From assembly GCA_964036155.1 (NCBI GenBank), contig OZ038422.1, positions 52,971,201-53,035,200 of the forward strand: 64,000 nucleotides of DNA, given 5' to 3'. Below are positions 48,721 through 61,637 of the stretch, piece by piece. The notes beneath the pieces are model-generated. The model was not told where the DNA came from. It saw nothing but the letters and a program-made list of their open reading frames with translations, and ran no database searches. The DNA is from Diploscapter coronatus. Taxonomy: Eukaryota > Nematoda > Chromadorea > Rhabditida > Rhabditidae. The position numbers and the translations under genes were made by a program. Position 1 is the stretch's first letter, and every line of letters begins with the position of its first letter.

Positions 48721-50230
48721 AAGACGTTATTTATAAAAATCGAGTATGTGGTGGTACCCAAGAAATTTACCCTCAAATTTTGGATTCATTTATTGTCCCT
48801 GGGGGTTTTCGACTACGCTGATTGCGAATATGACGGTTAAAACCCGATCCGACCACTTGTTCCGCCTGTTCCGGAAGGTCCGCATCCAATAGCTTTTAAA
48901 AATTCTATTTTCGTTATTCGACATGGGAAAAATTCAATTTTGGTATAAAAATACTCGCAGAGACCAACTGAATACGATTCTGAAAAGATTTCATCAAAAT
49001 GACACCGAATAAGGAAGTTATGATGAACATAGTGAAACATGTGGAAAATGTCATATTGATTTTTTCCCTTTTTTTAATTCTTATTTTTTAAAAAGCCCCA
49101 GGTTCCGTGAGTTATTTATACTTGGAAGTAGCCCAGGTCTTCTAGTTTCTGAAACACTTGACCGCTTTCCTACAGACTGCCCGCTAGTGGAAAATTTCAC
49201 TTTTTCGAAGAGTTGTCATGACCCATTTTTGCCTAGTTTGATTGAAAAAATTCATATCTCCCTGTATATGTAAATTATAAAAGAAATTCTGGACAAAAGC
49301 TGATCAACTTGAAGAGCTCTACAAGATTTCATGGAAGACTCCGACGTTAACTCACATTTCACTTGTAAACAAAGTACGAGTATATAGATAACTTCGGATA
49401 ACTTGTTCCCGCCAAAAATAATTCTCAAAAAATTTCATTTTTATTTTTACTTTATTCTCCTACTCAAGATCTACAAAATAAAAAATAATCATTCAATTTG
49501 GTTCAGAAATAAGAAAGTTAGGAATTTTTCCCGAGGTCGGATCTGTCAAAACTTCAAGCTACCGTAATCCTGCATACGATAATTTTTATGGAAAACAAAC
49601 CGCACCATGATGATCAGTGTGAAAAACTGAACAATATATGTGAAAATCAGCCAAATCGATGGACCCCTGGAAACACCCTTTTGCTAAGACTTTGGTTTTT
49701 CTTGATATTCACTCTTAACTCGACATTGCCACCAAATCGAAATCTAAATGCGTAAATATTTACCATAATTATAATTAATATACGTTGCTAAAATCGAAAA
49801 CCTTGCTGCTTCAAATAAACGTGGATATACAATTTAATATTCTATTTCGAAACCTCATAAAATATACAATTTTTGAAATATTGTTATTTTGAGGTACGTT
49901 TTGAAAGCTGATACTGGGTGTGCTTTATGTGATTTACAAATCGTTCTTTATCAGAATGATTTCGGTTATCAGCTTTTCAATTTGTTTATTTCTCCCACTA
50001 CATTTCCTACACACGTTCTTATAGTTTCGAATTAGTTTCTCGACGGAACAGTCGAGTCAACATCACAGACCAATAAATCAGAAAGGAAAAGACTAGTTCC
50101 TCTGCGATTCTGCATTTATGCGTTTGGTAGTTTACTGCTAATCAACCAGTTTTAAGGAGCGACTCTTGTTATCTATTTTTACAAATATCAATGACCACAT
50201 CAAACGTAAGTATTTCAGTCTTGCAGAACA
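48721..50230. other. Transposon remnants and upstream region of the first P450
   Basis: No gene is seen. The central part to 49714 is a diverged relative of the TTAA element at 3406-5074; the left boundary is unclear. The rest is AT-rich sequence leading to the TATA box of the P450 gene. Confidence 0.5.
49290..49714. mobile_element. Second copy (partial) of the TTAA-ended element
   Basis: The stretch matches the right arm of the element at 3406-5074, including ACTTCAAGCTACCGTAATCC and AACTGAACAATATATGTGAA, and ends ATATTCACTC followed by TTAA at 49715-49718. It is diverged and no intact left end was found, so it is probably truncated or rearranged. Confidence 0.65.
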
Positions 50231-50237
50231 TATAAAT
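50231..50237 (+). promoter_or_regulatory. TATA box of first P450 gene
   Basis: TATAAAT lies 90 bases before the ATG at 50321. The paralogue has TATAAAA at nearly the same distance from its ATG (53452-53458), which supports both as core promoters. Confidence 0.6.
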
Positions 50238-50320
50238 GCCTCAGTTTATCGAGCGCATCAATCACTCGTGATTAAACACACATTCAGTCTTCAATTATAT
50301 CGATTTCTTGACTTCCAAAC

Positions 50321-52809
50321 ATGCTGATTATCGTATTGATCGTGTCAGTCGTGTTCTATTTGGCATTCAGAAAGTGGCGTCAAAGACAGGAGCTACCCCC
50401 TGGTAAAATCTATAATACATTTCTTGTGATATTTTGAAAATTATAGGTCCCACACCCTTCCCATTGCTGGGTAACATTCCACAACTGATCTACTACACGA
50501 AAAAGCATGGAAACATCGTAGAGGCGTTAAGACACTTAAAACATGTAATGTTTTCTCTGCAATTGTTTTCACAGTTCAAAAGTTGCTTTCTTTTTTCTAA
50601 AATCTCAACTTATAAACAAAAATGTAGGAATATGGCGGAATCTACACTCTTTGGTTTGGACTTGTCCCGACAGTGCAACTGGTCGATTACGACATTTCTC
50701 AGGAGGCCATGGTCAAGAAGGGAAACTATTTTTCTAATAGGTGGATTCCGAAGCTGATGGATGAAATTAGAAGTAAGAATTTTGCAATTTCAAGTTTCGT
50801 TGAATTTGTTTATCGATTGGACTTCAGATGGACATGGATTAATAGGATCAAATGGCGAATACTGGCAAGAACAACGCCGTTTCGCGTTGCACACTCTGAG
50901 AAATTTCGGTTTGGGAAGGAATTTCATGGAGGAAAGAATTATGGACGAGTTTGAACTAAAGTAAGTATTTTTGGAAATAACTCTTTTCACAAAGAAAATC
51001 TTCAGATTCAAAGAACTCGACAAACTCAATGGGGAGCCAATACCGGTGCACGATCATTTTGATATCTTGGTTGGAAGCATCATTAACAGAATGCTGTTTT
51101 CATACCGTTTTGATGAGGTATGGAGAAGTTTTCTTAATTTTCGTACAAATCGCTTTTAGAAAAATGCCGAAGAATTTTACGGTCTGAAACGAGAAGTGGA
51201 CAAATCTCTGGAAAGCATATCACTAGTCTTTACTACAATTCCATATTTCATGCAGAGAATGATTCCTTACTTGAGGTAATCGGTGGAAAATAGTTTGAGC
51301 TGAATAAAAGTGATAATGGCTTCAGAAAAATCTATGAAACCCAAACGAAACCATTCTGGGGAGTGAAAAACTTCATCGCACGACAAGTTGAGGAGAGGTA
51401 AGAAAGTTTATTTACTTCTAAAAAGAAGAGTTATCTTGAAAATTTCCAGACTGCAAGAAATTCAAGACGGTCGACACCCTCTTGGCGATGAGGGCGAAGA
51501 TTTCTGCGACGCTTATTATCTGGAGATGGTGAAACAGCAGAAAGAAAATCCGAAGTCGGGATTCAAGTGAGTTGAACTTCATTTACATATTTTGTCGTTA
51601 ATTGCTTGGGTGCGCGAAATTTTGTTCCAAAAATCTTCCAAATCGAACTCAAAATTGAAAAATTTTTGAAATAATGAAATCAAGATAAAAAAAATTTGAA
51701 AACAACTAGAAATCGAAGTTAGAGTTCATGTTGGTGCGTCTCTGATTCATAATAAATTACGAAGGACGTCGATTGACATTTTTATAGCTTTTTTGCATTC
51801 AAATCAAATATATTGCTATTCAAAAACGAAAACAAGCTTTATTATTTTAAAAATCTTCTCATGTCAATGAGAATAGCTTCAGCAAAGAGTCACTGATTGT
51901 TGGTATCCTCGATCTCTGGCTTGCTGGTCAAGAAACGACCAGTTTGACCCTATGTTGGTCCATGATTTACCTTCTGAACAATCCACACGTTAGTTTGAAA
52001 TCTAGATAATAACTTCAAGAAATTATTATTTCAGGTGGAAGAAAAGGTCCGCAAGGAATTGCAAGAACTAACTGGCGGGAACAGAGATCTCTCACTTACC
52101 GACAAACCAAAGACTCCCTACTTTAACGCTGTTATCATGGTTAGAGAAATCGATTTTCCGTTTATGAAGTTTGAGAGTTCAGGAAACGCAAAGACTGGCC
52201 TCAATTTTGAACACGAACCTTTTCCGCCAAGCAACTGACGACGTGCAAATTGGAGACTATCTCATCAAGAAAGGAACTCCGGTCACAACTCAGTTATCCA
52301 TCATCATGAGCGAAGAAACGTTATTCGACAAGAAATTTGATGTAAGATTATTGCTGAACCTTGACAGGGATATAGGAAAATCTTCCGCGCGAACAATTCG
52401 CCCTAGTGCATCAATTTTTCATAGATGTTTTACAAACTTCATCAACTAAAATTTCTCATTCTGGCAGAAAAACTTGTGTATCCGGGTGTTATTCTTTGAA
52501 GAAATATGATTTTCAGTTCAACCCAGACCGCTACCTAAACGGAAACCGTCTCGAGCAGCACGTGATTCCTTTCGGAACAGGAAAACGCGAATGCCTTGGA
52601 AAATCGCTGGCTCTGGCCGAACTCTATCTGGTAGATTTTTTTTGTTAATTTCATTCCCTCAGTTTTTAATTTAGATAATCGGCAATATGCTGCTTCGCTA
52701 CAAGCTCGAACCAGCTGGATCAGTACCACCAATTGGACAAGTTTCGAAATCAGGAATCATGCACCGGCCAAAAAAGTATCAAATGTGCTTCGTTAAACTC
52801 CAGAATTAA
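50321..52809 (+). CDS. Cytochrome P450, CYP2-clan (nematode CYP33/14-like), copy A
   Basis: Microsomal haem monooxygenase. Thirteen exons give 497 residues: 50321-50402, 50447-50544, 50628-50772, 50828-50960, 51006-51117, 51160-51275, 51326-51397, 51450-51566, 51883-51988, 52035-52139, 52183-52341, 52517-52630, 52675-52809. The N-terminus is a signal anchor ([16 protein letters not shown]) followed by the Pro-rich hinge LPPGPTPFP. The C-helix reads [18 protein letters not shown]. The I-helix oxygen-binding motif is AGQETTS (306-312), the K-helix ETQR has Glu363 and Arg366, and the haem loop [10 protein letters not shown] has Cys441 as iron ligand. All are intact, so an active enzyme is expected; substrates (lipids or xenobiotics) cannot be predicted. 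Copy B lies 724 bp downstream. It has two introns (51398-51449 and 52140-52182) that copy B lacks. AATAAA is at 52981. Confidence 0.92.
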
Positions 52810-53451
52810 ATTATTTAGTCGAGTAGGACATTTGTAAATATCGTAGTTTTGTATGACTATAAGCTATTGCGTGATAGAAATGATGGTCTCATGTACATTT
52901 TCATCGTGCATTTGTAATATTATTAAAATCGGTCGCATTTCATTTATATTGTCTTTTGTTTTATGGAATATTTTTCAGCTAATAAATTATGGTTTATTAG
53001 TCTGTGTAAAAATTTTAAATTAATGGTTACATAAATCGTACGCTGATCAACATCAAATGAAATCATTTTTTAAGATTCTTATTTCGAAATGTCTTCATTG
53101 ACCATCTAGTATTTTCTTGTGATTTGTGTGAATTGTCGATCGCTCAATGCATGTCTGGTCTTTGCTATCAATTTGCTTTATTTCTGTTTATCTTCTATCT
53201 TACTACGTTCTCTACACGTTGGATCGATTTTTGCAGAGACAGATGAGCATAAATCAGAAATAATTGAAGAGTATAAAGAGAAACAGAGGTCAGAAAAATG
53301 GCACACAAACAGCCATCGCTCTGCGAGTCTGCCTGTGCTAAATTTGTAGTTTATCGTTAATAACCTGCTAACCTGTTCTAAAGAACGATTCACTCTTGTC
53401 TCGCGATTTTTATCAATTTTACCTTTTTAAATTGCATCATGAACAATTCAG
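52810..53451 (+). other. Spacer between the two P450 genes
   Basis: It contains the 3' UTR of copy A with AATAAA at 52981 and the upstream region of copy B. No gene is seen; a 76-codon open frame at 53119 has no homologue and no splice signals that would support it. Confidence 0.5.
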
Positions 53452-53458
53452 TATAAAA
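53452..53458 (+). promoter_or_regulatory. TATA box of second P450 gene
   Basis: TATAAAA lies 81 bases before the ATG at 53533, matching the spacing in copy A. Confidence 0.55.
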
Positions 53459-53532
53459 TCTTCAAATTACTGAGTGTGTCGTATCATTCCTTTGATTCTA
53501 AAATTACTCTACTATTTTTTCAGATTTGTGAA

Positions 53533-56070
53533 ATGTTGATCGTTGCATTGATAGTTACAATTATATTTTATCTGGTATTCAGACAATGGCGTCTGAGACA
53601 AGAATATCCTCCTGGTAAAGATAGTTTTGTTCAAAAGCCTTAAAAATAGATAATTTTAAAATCTATTGAAAGTTTAGCTGAATATTTTTATTCCAAAATT
53701 TGAAAAATGGATATAATATTAAGTGTCAAAAATATTTTTTAAAATTTTCAAGAAAAAGTTGAGTAAAATTCAAAAATCATTCTTTTCACAGCTTTTGTGA
53801 AGTAAAGGCTTTTTCTTACCTAACTTATTATCATAAAAAAATTTCAGGTCCTACACCAGTCCCATTTCTGGGCAACATCCCGCATTTGATGTACTACTCG
53901 AAGAAGTACGGAAGCATTGTCGAGGCGATGAGACATTTCAAAAATGTAAGTAATTTCTAAAATTTCAACTTATAAAAAAAAAATCTAGGAATATGGAGGA
54001 ATTTATACGCTTTGGTTTGGAACTAAGCCAGTCGTCCAGTTGGTCGAATATGATATCTCTCAAGAAGCCATGGTAAAGAAGGGGTCACACTTTATTAATA
54101 GATGGATTCCCAAGAACATGGATGTGATAAGAAGTTGGTGATTTGGTTATTTGAGTGCATTGCTTCATTTTATCTAGTGTTATTATGGAAGTCTGATTAT
54201 TTGATGAAAATGAAAATAGCGTGATTTTTATATGAACGAAAAAGATCATACCCGCATTATAGGCATTTGCATTGTTTCACTAATTCTCGATATAAAGAGT
54301 AGAAAGAGAAGTGAAAAAGGAGAATTCATGAAATAATTCCAATCGCCGTAATGAACGCTTGTTTATCTATGCACTATAAAATTGCACTATTTTCCCATCT
54401 CATCAAGTAATTGGACGTTCACAATATTAATTTCTGAAAACAATTCTTATTAGTATCAATGACGAGAAGGAGTTCTTATCTTGAAAACTTTTAAAGCAGT
54501 ATTCCAATTTTAACTTTTCAAATCTCTCTCATTAATGCTTGTTGTTATATGGTCTAGAACAGTTGTCAATTTGCAATAATTTCAGAAGGGCACGGACTGA
54601 TCACCTCAAACGGCGACTATTGGCAAGAGCAGCGTCGATTCGCTTTGCACACTCTGAGAAACTTTGGTCTTGGACGTAATTTTATGGAAGAACGTATCAT
54701 GGAGGAATTCGAACTGAAGTAAAAAACAAAGATAAACTTTTTACGCCAATCAGATAAGTTTCTAGGTTCAAAGAGCTCGATAAGTTAAATGGTGAGCCAG
54801 TATTTGTGCATGATCATTTCGATATTTTGGTGGGAAGCATCATTAACAGAATGCTGTTTTCATACAGGTTTGACGAGGTAAAAATACGACCATTTTCAGT
54901 ATCGAAAATATTTTACCTTCAGAAAAATGCCGCTGAATTTTACGCCCTGAAGCGAGAAATGGACAAGACTTTGGAAAAGGCGTCGATGCTCTTCGCGACT
55001 ATTCCGTCGTTCATTATGGAAATGATTCCATATTTGAGGTGAGCAATTTTATATAATGTTTGAAAGAAAAAAAATAATTTAGAAATAGGAGATTAGCTAT
55101 ACAAAAGCCATTTTGGGGAGTGAAAAATTTCATCGCCAGACAGGTCGAAGAAAGGATAAAGGAGATTGAGGAAGGCAAACATCAGTTGGATGAAGAAGGG
55201 GAGGATTTCTGTGATGCCTACTACATCGAGATGAAGAAGCAACAGGAAGTCAACCCCAATACTGGATTCTAGTAAGCTGATTAACAATTCTATTCTTTAA
55301 ACAAACATTTTCAGCAAGGAGTCGCTTATCTGTGCCATTTTCGACCTGTGGGTGGCTGGACAGGAAACGACGAGTTTGACGTTGTGTTGGGGATTTATCT
55401 ACCTTTTGAATAATCCTCATGTGAGACGATTTCTGCGGAAAATTTCAATTTTTTTCTTCATATTTCAGGTCGAAGTGAAGATTCGGAAGGAATTGCAAGA
55501 AGTCACCGGTGGGAGCAGAAGCCTATCACTTCTCGACAAACCGAATACGCCATATCTGCTTGCCGTAATCAATGAAGTCCAAAGATTGGCCTCTATACTG
55601 AACACGAATATCTTCCGTCAAGCAACTGACGATGTGCAGATTGGGAACTACTTCATCAAGAAGGGAACTCCTGTGGTTTCTCAGCTATCCGTCATTATGA
55701 GTGAGGAGAACGTTTTTGAGAAGAAATTCGACGTAATTACTCCAATTTAATTATTCAAGAAACTGTTGATCATATTCAGTTCAACCCCGATCGCTATTTT
55801 GCGAAAGATCGTTTGGATCAGCACGTGATTCCTTTCGGCACAGGAAAGCGTGAATGTCTCGGAAAATCGCTCGCCCTCGCTGAACTTTATCTGGTAGATT
55901 TTTAGGATTAATCATTTTCATATTTTCCTCTTTAGATTCTCGGCAATATGCTGCTTCGCTACAAGCTCGAACCAGCTGGATCGCTGCCGACTACCGAACA
56001 GGTATCAGGGTCTGGGACTATGCACCGGCCAAAAAAGTATCAAATGCGCTTCATTAAACTCCCAAATTAA
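53533..56070 (+). CDS. Cytochrome P450, CYP2-clan (nematode CYP33/14-like), copy B
   Basis: Tandem paralogue of the upstream P450, with exactly the same length of 497 residues. Eleven exons: 53533-53614, 53848-53945, 53989-54133, 54586-54718, 54766-54877, 54923-55038, 55083-55271, 55315-55420, 55469-55732, 55780-55893, 55936-56070. Signal anchor [16 protein letters not shown], hinge YPPGPTPVP, C-helix [19 protein letters not shown]-helix AGQETTS, K-helix EVQR and haem loop [10 protein letters not shown] with Cys441 are all present. Exons 7 and 9 are each a fusion of two exons of copy A, so two introns were lost here or gained there. Intron 3 is longer (452 bases) than in copy A and has a weak donor (GTTGGT). 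The right arm of the inverted duplication starts 133 bp after the stop codon. Confidence 0.92.
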
Positions 56071-56202
56071 TTTATTGGGTTTGTAAATTTGTAAATATAG
56101 TGATCTCCAAAATACGAATGTTGGATAAAATGTGTAAGAATTTTATAATTTCAGTGAAATTTATTCTACATTTGTGTTTCAATCTTGATGCATCTTTCAT
56201 TA

Positions 56203-58025
56203 CATATATGAGTTGTCATGAAACTTCGACTACGACTTTGACTTTGTGATTGACAATCTTGTCCATATCAAATCATTTTATATCACTCATTATTTTGCGT
56301 AGTTTTAACGTTGGTAGAAATTAATGCATTCGATGAGTTATGATTTTCACTCCATTCAACTAAATCTTACTAAAAAAATAAAATAATTTCGTATAGTCCA
56401 TTGTAAAAAACTTGACAGTCGCAGTGCCCTTCGCACAAGGGGGCGGTGCGAACAGCACGCTTCCCGCTCGCGTCGCGGCATGCATTGCGAATTAATTATT
56501 CAAACTGGATTTCCACTTTCATTTATTTTTTTCAACGTTTTCATCCGTGATTTTTATAATTATCCGGTAATTATCGATAATTAGGATATAATTACATAAT
56601 TTTGCTTAGAAATTATGCTCAAGAAATCATTTTATCGAGAAAAACGATAAAAAGTCACGGAAAACACACGAAATAAACAGAAAACTAAAACCTGTATCTG
56701 TAATTATGTTCTAATTATCGATAATTATCACAATTTTGAAGAAGAAATTCAATCTATTTAAAAAATAATTTTCAAAAAAAATCACTGCAAAATACGGAAA
56801 AAAAATAAGTGAAAAGTGGCTGTTCATTGAATCACCTAAAGGTAATTATCGATAATTACCGAATAATTATAAAAATCACGGATGAAAACGTTGAAAAAAA
56901 TAAATGAAAGTGGAAATCCAGTTTGAATAATGAATTTGCAATGCATGTCGCGACGCGAGCGGGAAGCGTGCTGTTCGCACCGCCCCCTTGTGCGAAGGGC
57001 ACTGCGACTGTCAAGTTTTTTACAATGGACAATAGCACTATTTAAAAGTAAATCTCTGTTCGATTTTTGTTTAGTTTCAATTATATTGCTACTTTCGAAC
57101 CCTATCTAAAATTAATTGTTGCACTCGCAGTAAACAATAAAAATATTGTTCATCTGAGTTTTATTCAATGATAACGCTTCAATGTCAAACGAAAAACCTT
57201 ATTTCTCAATGACTTCACTGATAAGACAGTGTTTGTTCGAATCATTTGACTGCTAAGGATAATAAGAAAGGAGTTGATCATTAAAATGCCAAAGAAGTAA
57301 TCATGGCTCATCAATTAACATAAATCTGTGATTATTTTATTTATAGTTATGACAATTTTTCATGAATGGCAAAAGGTATTTTCAAAATGACAAGGCAAAT
57401 TAGATTGTAATGAATTTTATAAAAGAAAAAAAAACTAGAGAATTTCGATTAACCACAAATTTTTATATACTTGAAATCCAATGAAATCATTCTACAAATT
57501 ATCGACCCCACTTTTTCTAACCAATGCAAGTAAATAAATGAATTTTTCGAAAAATTTAAAAAGTAGACATGGAAGTCACATTTCAACGAAACCATTTCTG
57601 ACGACTAAGCGACATATTTTGTCAGATCCATCAACTATTTAATACTAAAGTTTTTTTTTCTATTATTTCACACTCGCTTGATCAACTTTGCAAATGTGTT
57701 ATTTGGTTATTAGTCTTCGTGCAGAAAAGGTTCATCAGTAAAATTTCATAATAAAGCTCTCCGTTGGTCTTTTGCTATGAAGAAGACTGATTTCAATTTC
57801 CCTTTGCCTGTTGTTCCTTTTTCTCTTCTTATCTCCTTCGGCGTCCAACTCATAAACTTCTTTAAAATATTTCTTTTCAGAAATAGTCTATTTTATCCCG
57901 TTATAAAATTTTAAAAAATATACTTTTTCAATTGTTCTATTTTGTAGAAATATAGAATATCTTGAAAACTTGAATAGGCGAATTCCGTAAATTTATTTGA
58001 AAATAGCATTTTTGAATTATTATCA
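56203..58025 (-). repeat. Right arm of the large inverted duplication
   Basis: Inverse copy of about 46870-48720. It includes its own copy of the palindromic element (56397-57031), and even the small asymmetries between the two ends of that element are preserved in inverse order. This shows that the element was duplicated with the arm and did not insert twice. The outer part (57590-58025) is more diverged than the inner part. Confidence 0.85.
56397..57031. mobile_element. Palindromic MITE (copy in right arm)
   Basis: Same element as at 47893-48531, inverted, with ends GTCCATTGTAAAAAAC and its inverse. The 60-codon frame at 47887-48069 (+) and 56856-57038 (-) has an identical translation, showing how recent the pair is. 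Confidence 0.75.
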
Positions 58026-58328
58026 TCTCTCTTTTTAGTAAATCTCTCTTTTTCTCTCTTTTTAGTAAAATTGTCAAGTGTGTCTGTCTGTCCAAGCTTA
58101 GATCTGGAGATGTGATCATCCAATTGAGATGAGGTTTGCACCAAAAGATGCAGAATTTTTCGACGGTGTGCAACGTATAGGTTTTGTTTGGATTTGATGA
58201 GATAATTGGGCAATTAGAAGTGATTTGCCTTTAGCATTTTGCTCTCTCACCCCCGCATGCTATTTCTCTGCGGGGAGAATGGGCTCTTTATTCCGAATGT
58301 CTCTGAAAGGAGAGAGTCGCGAGCATAC

Positions 58329-58397
58329 TTGGATGGCCAAGTGGATAGCGCGTATGACCTTATGGCGAGTATATGATGCGAGAGTTCAATTCTTTTT
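58329..58397 (+). other. tRNA-like pol III promoter head (degenerate)
   Basis: TGGCCAAGTGG fits an A box, and AGAGTTCAATTC is a degenerate B box followed by a T run. It lies inside the duplicated block and matches the better copy at 60023. It is probably the head of a SINE, not a functional tRNA, because no convincing acceptor stem forms. Confidence 0.4.
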
Positions 58398-59171
58398 TGC
58401 ATTTTTTTTTATGGATGGAAAGGAACTTGAAATTTTCTGCAAAATCTTGGAAGAATTTTGGAAAATGACATCAATGGGATAATTGAATGACAAAGAAATA
58501 TTTTAAATGGCTGATTGAATTTTTTAAAAATTGGATGGAAAATATGAATATGAAGATACAGTATTGATTGGTGTGAGATATGATAGATGAGATTTGTATT
58601 GATTGGTAATATAGATTTCATTGATTGTTAGGAGATATTTTGTATTGCTTTTGAGTTTAGCATTGTTTTTGAGTTTAGTATTGCTTTTGAATTTGTATTG
58701 CTGTTGTGTTTTGCATTAAATTGCGCGATTATCATTGACATGTTTTCTTCAATTTCTTATCAAAACTCAAAACTTAGTGTTTTTGTAAAGTGTGTTTGTG
58801 CACGCTTATATCTAGAGATGTGATGATCCAATTGAGGTGGGATTTGCACTAAAAGATGTGCAATTTTCCCGCGGTGTGCAACGTAAAAAAACCCGATTGA
58901 TTTTGATTCAGGAAATGGGTGCTTTTAGCCAAAAATGTGGTTTCCTATATAAAGACAAAAAAAAGAAATAGCGCGTGAGATGGAGAGAACAAGCGCAATG
59001 CGAGCGAAAAGGAAAGGGAGAAGGGAAGGTCCAGTGAATCGTCGAATTTGACCAGGAATTGAGGCGTGCTCCTGTGGAAGAGTGGGAATGATTCCTGGCT
59101 CTCAATGTATAAGAGATGGTGTGCGTAGTGTTCGGGTTCTGTTACCTCCAAAATGATGTGGAATTAGTTTT

Positions 59172-59695
59172 GCAAAAACTATCCACTGGAACTTTTAATG
59201 ATAAAATCCATCTTTTTGGTGAGAAAATGACAAAAACTGTTGGAAAAGGATAGTCAAGCACAGAGAATCTGAGTCTGAAGTTTATTCTTACTTTTAGACA
59301 ACACAATTATGGGTATTTACATATGAGCAGAATACGCTTGCTATTTTTAGAATTTGATTGCCAAATGACTAAGATTGATAAAGTATGGTAAAGTAAGATA
59401 ACCAAGTATGAAGCATTCGAATCTGACATCTTTCCTTCTTAGTAAAATTGCTGAGTGTGTCTGAGCTTAGATTTCGATACCTGATTGTGAGCAAGGAAAC
59501 CCACAGATGGTTCGAAAGATAATCGTGACCCGTGTGCAACGTATAGGTTTTATCGCGATTTAATATTTTTGACTTCATTAACTTCTTCTCTTATGAAAAA
59601 TTGAATGATGGGTAGTCGTTATCCGACATATCTTGGTTTTGGAAGGTGGTCTCCAGGTAGTGGGAAATGGGATCAATGAGAATGAGAATTCCAAA
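59172..59695. repeat. Direct repeat, copy 1 (about 0.52 kb)
   Basis: This block recurs in the same orientation at about 62692-63213 with few differences, including small indels near its start. A 68-70 codon minus-strand frame is conserved simply because the DNA is nearly identical; it has no recognisable product. Confidence 0.8.
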
Positions 59696-59696
59696 T

Positions 59697-59743
59697 CACT
59701 ATCACTATCACTATCACTATCACTATCACTATCACTATCACTA
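59697..59743. repeat. Hexanucleotide satellite (CACTAT)n
   Basis: Seven to eight perfect tandem copies of a CACTAT hexamer sit at the junction between the direct repeat and the second tandem block. Confidence 0.9.
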
Positions 59744-60022
59744 CTATTAGTATTTTTGTAAAGCGTGTGTTATATGTTTGTGCACGCTTATATCTAGAGA
59801 TGTGATCATCCAATTGAGATGAGGTTTGCACCAAAAGATGCGTAATTTTCCGGCGGTGTGCAACGTATAGGTTTTGTTTGGATTTGATGAGATAATTGGG
59901 CAATTAGAAGTGATTTGCCTTTAGCATTTTGCTCTCTCACCCCCGCATGCTATTTCTTTGTGGGGAGAATGGGCTCTTTATTCTGCGTGTCACTGAAAGG
60001 AGAGAGAGCCGTTAGCATACTT

Positions 60023-60103
60023 GGATGGCCAAGTGGATAGTGCATATGACTTCGTGGCGAATACGAGTGAGCATTGGTAGATTCGAGAGTTCGATTCTCT
60101 TTT
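60023..60103 (+). other. tRNA-like pol III promoter head (better preserved)
   Basis: TGGCCAAGTGG (A box) and AGTTCGATTCT (B box) are about 50 bases apart, with TTTT directly after. The B box is flanked by GAG and CTC, which could form a T-arm stem. No normal acceptor stem pairs, so a tRNA-derived SINE head is more likely than a tRNA gene. Confidence 0.45.
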
Positions 60104-61433
60104 AATGAGTCGGTCCTCTTTTGCATTTTTTATGGATGGAAAGGAATTTGAAATTTAGCAAAATTTTTGAAGAATTTTGGAAAATGACATCAATGGGATA
60201 ATTGAATGATAACAAAGAAATATTTTAAATAGTTGATTGAATTTTTTAATTTTTTACTTGGATAGAAAATATGAATATGAGGATACAGTATTGATTGGTG
60301 TGAGATATGATAGATGAGATTTGTATCGATTGGTAAGATAGATTTCATTGATTGTTAGGAGATATTTTGTATTAAATTGCGCGATTATCATCGACATGTT
60401 TTCTTCAATTTTTTAAATCAAAATTCAAAACCATTAGTATTTTTGTAAAGTTTGTCTGTTTGTACATGCTTATATTTGGGGATGTGATTATCCAATTGAG
60501 ATGGGGTTTACACCAACAGATGCGAAATTTTCCTGTGACGTGCAACGTAAAAAGATGCTATTGATTTTGGTCCAGAAAATGGGTACTTTTACCCAAAAAT
60601 GTGGTTTCCACTGTATAAAGTCAGAAAAGAGAAATAGCATGTGACATGGAGAGAGCAAGCGAAAAGGAAAAGAGAGAGAAGGTCCAGTGGGTGATCGAAT
60701 TTGACCAGGAATAAGAGCGTGTTCCCGTGGGAGAGTGGTGTGATTCCCGACTCTCAGTAGTAAGATGTTAATGTAAATGACGATGTGAGTAGTGTTCGGG
60801 CTCTATTACCCCCAAGTGATATGAAATACTTTTGCAAAAAGTTATAATACCTCAAAAATTAATTTCCCTTTCAAAATTCTAATTTTCCCCAAATATCCAA
60901 ATATTTTGTAAGAACTACACTTTTTGTAAACACTCAAACCCTTCATCAGAAATGTAAAAATTCACAAGAAGGCAGTTTTTGCCTGAAATTTAAATTTATA
61001 AATACATTGTGGGGGAAATTTAGTATGAAATCAATCAAAATCGGAGTTGAAGTCATTTCAGAAAGAAAAGTTTGGAGCTGAACTCAATTTTAGAAAATCA
61101 CTAAAATCTGTGCTGAGACTACTTTAGAAAAAATATTTTTATTCTACTTTTTAGTACTTTTGTTAAATGTATCTATTTGTCTGTCCAAGCTTAGTTCTCG
61201 ATACTAAGCATGGTAGACCCAAGTGTTATACATGGTTGGAAAGGTCTTTTCGTCCTGATGTGCAACATAAAGAACCTGATCGATTTTGGTTCAAGAAATG
61301 GGGACTTTTACCCAAAAGACTATTTCCTTACTTGCGAAGGTGTAAAAAGAAGAGAAATAGTGGCGCAAAGCGGAACAACATGATATGTGGAGAGAATTTA
61401 GGAAAGGAATAGAGGAAAAGGGGCGTAATGATG

Positions 61434-61560
61434 TGGCCAAGTGGGTAGAGTAGTGAGTGATTCGTTTGCAAATCGTGGCGGGTGTTCATAACCGATTGAG
61501 ATCAGAGGTGGGCCGGGAGTCTCGGTGTTCGAGAAATTTGAATCCCGATCCCGGCCAAAT
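61434..61560 (+). other. Second tRNA-like sequence (SINE head)
   Basis: TGGCCAAGTGGGTAGAG resembles an A box and GGTGTTCGAGAA a B box, with an internal GATT...AATC arm. A GGCCGGGA / TCCCGGCC inverted pair lies at 61512-61558. It differs from the 60023 sequence outside the A box, so it may be a separate SINE family. Confidence 0.35.
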
Positions 61561-61637
61561 TTTAGCGGAACTTCCGATTTTCAAAATAAGCAAAATAGCC
61601 ACTTTTTAGTAATTTGACAATGGAATGAATTTTCGAC

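Noticed and set aside
59369..59578. Conserved 68-70 codon frame also at 62891-63094
   Set aside because: The two frames are within a near-identical direct repeat; no family match, no splice signals.
60023..60103. A true tRNA gene
   Set aside because: A and B boxes are recognisable but no 7-bp acceptor stem or normal anticodon arm forms; the sequence is part of a repeated block.
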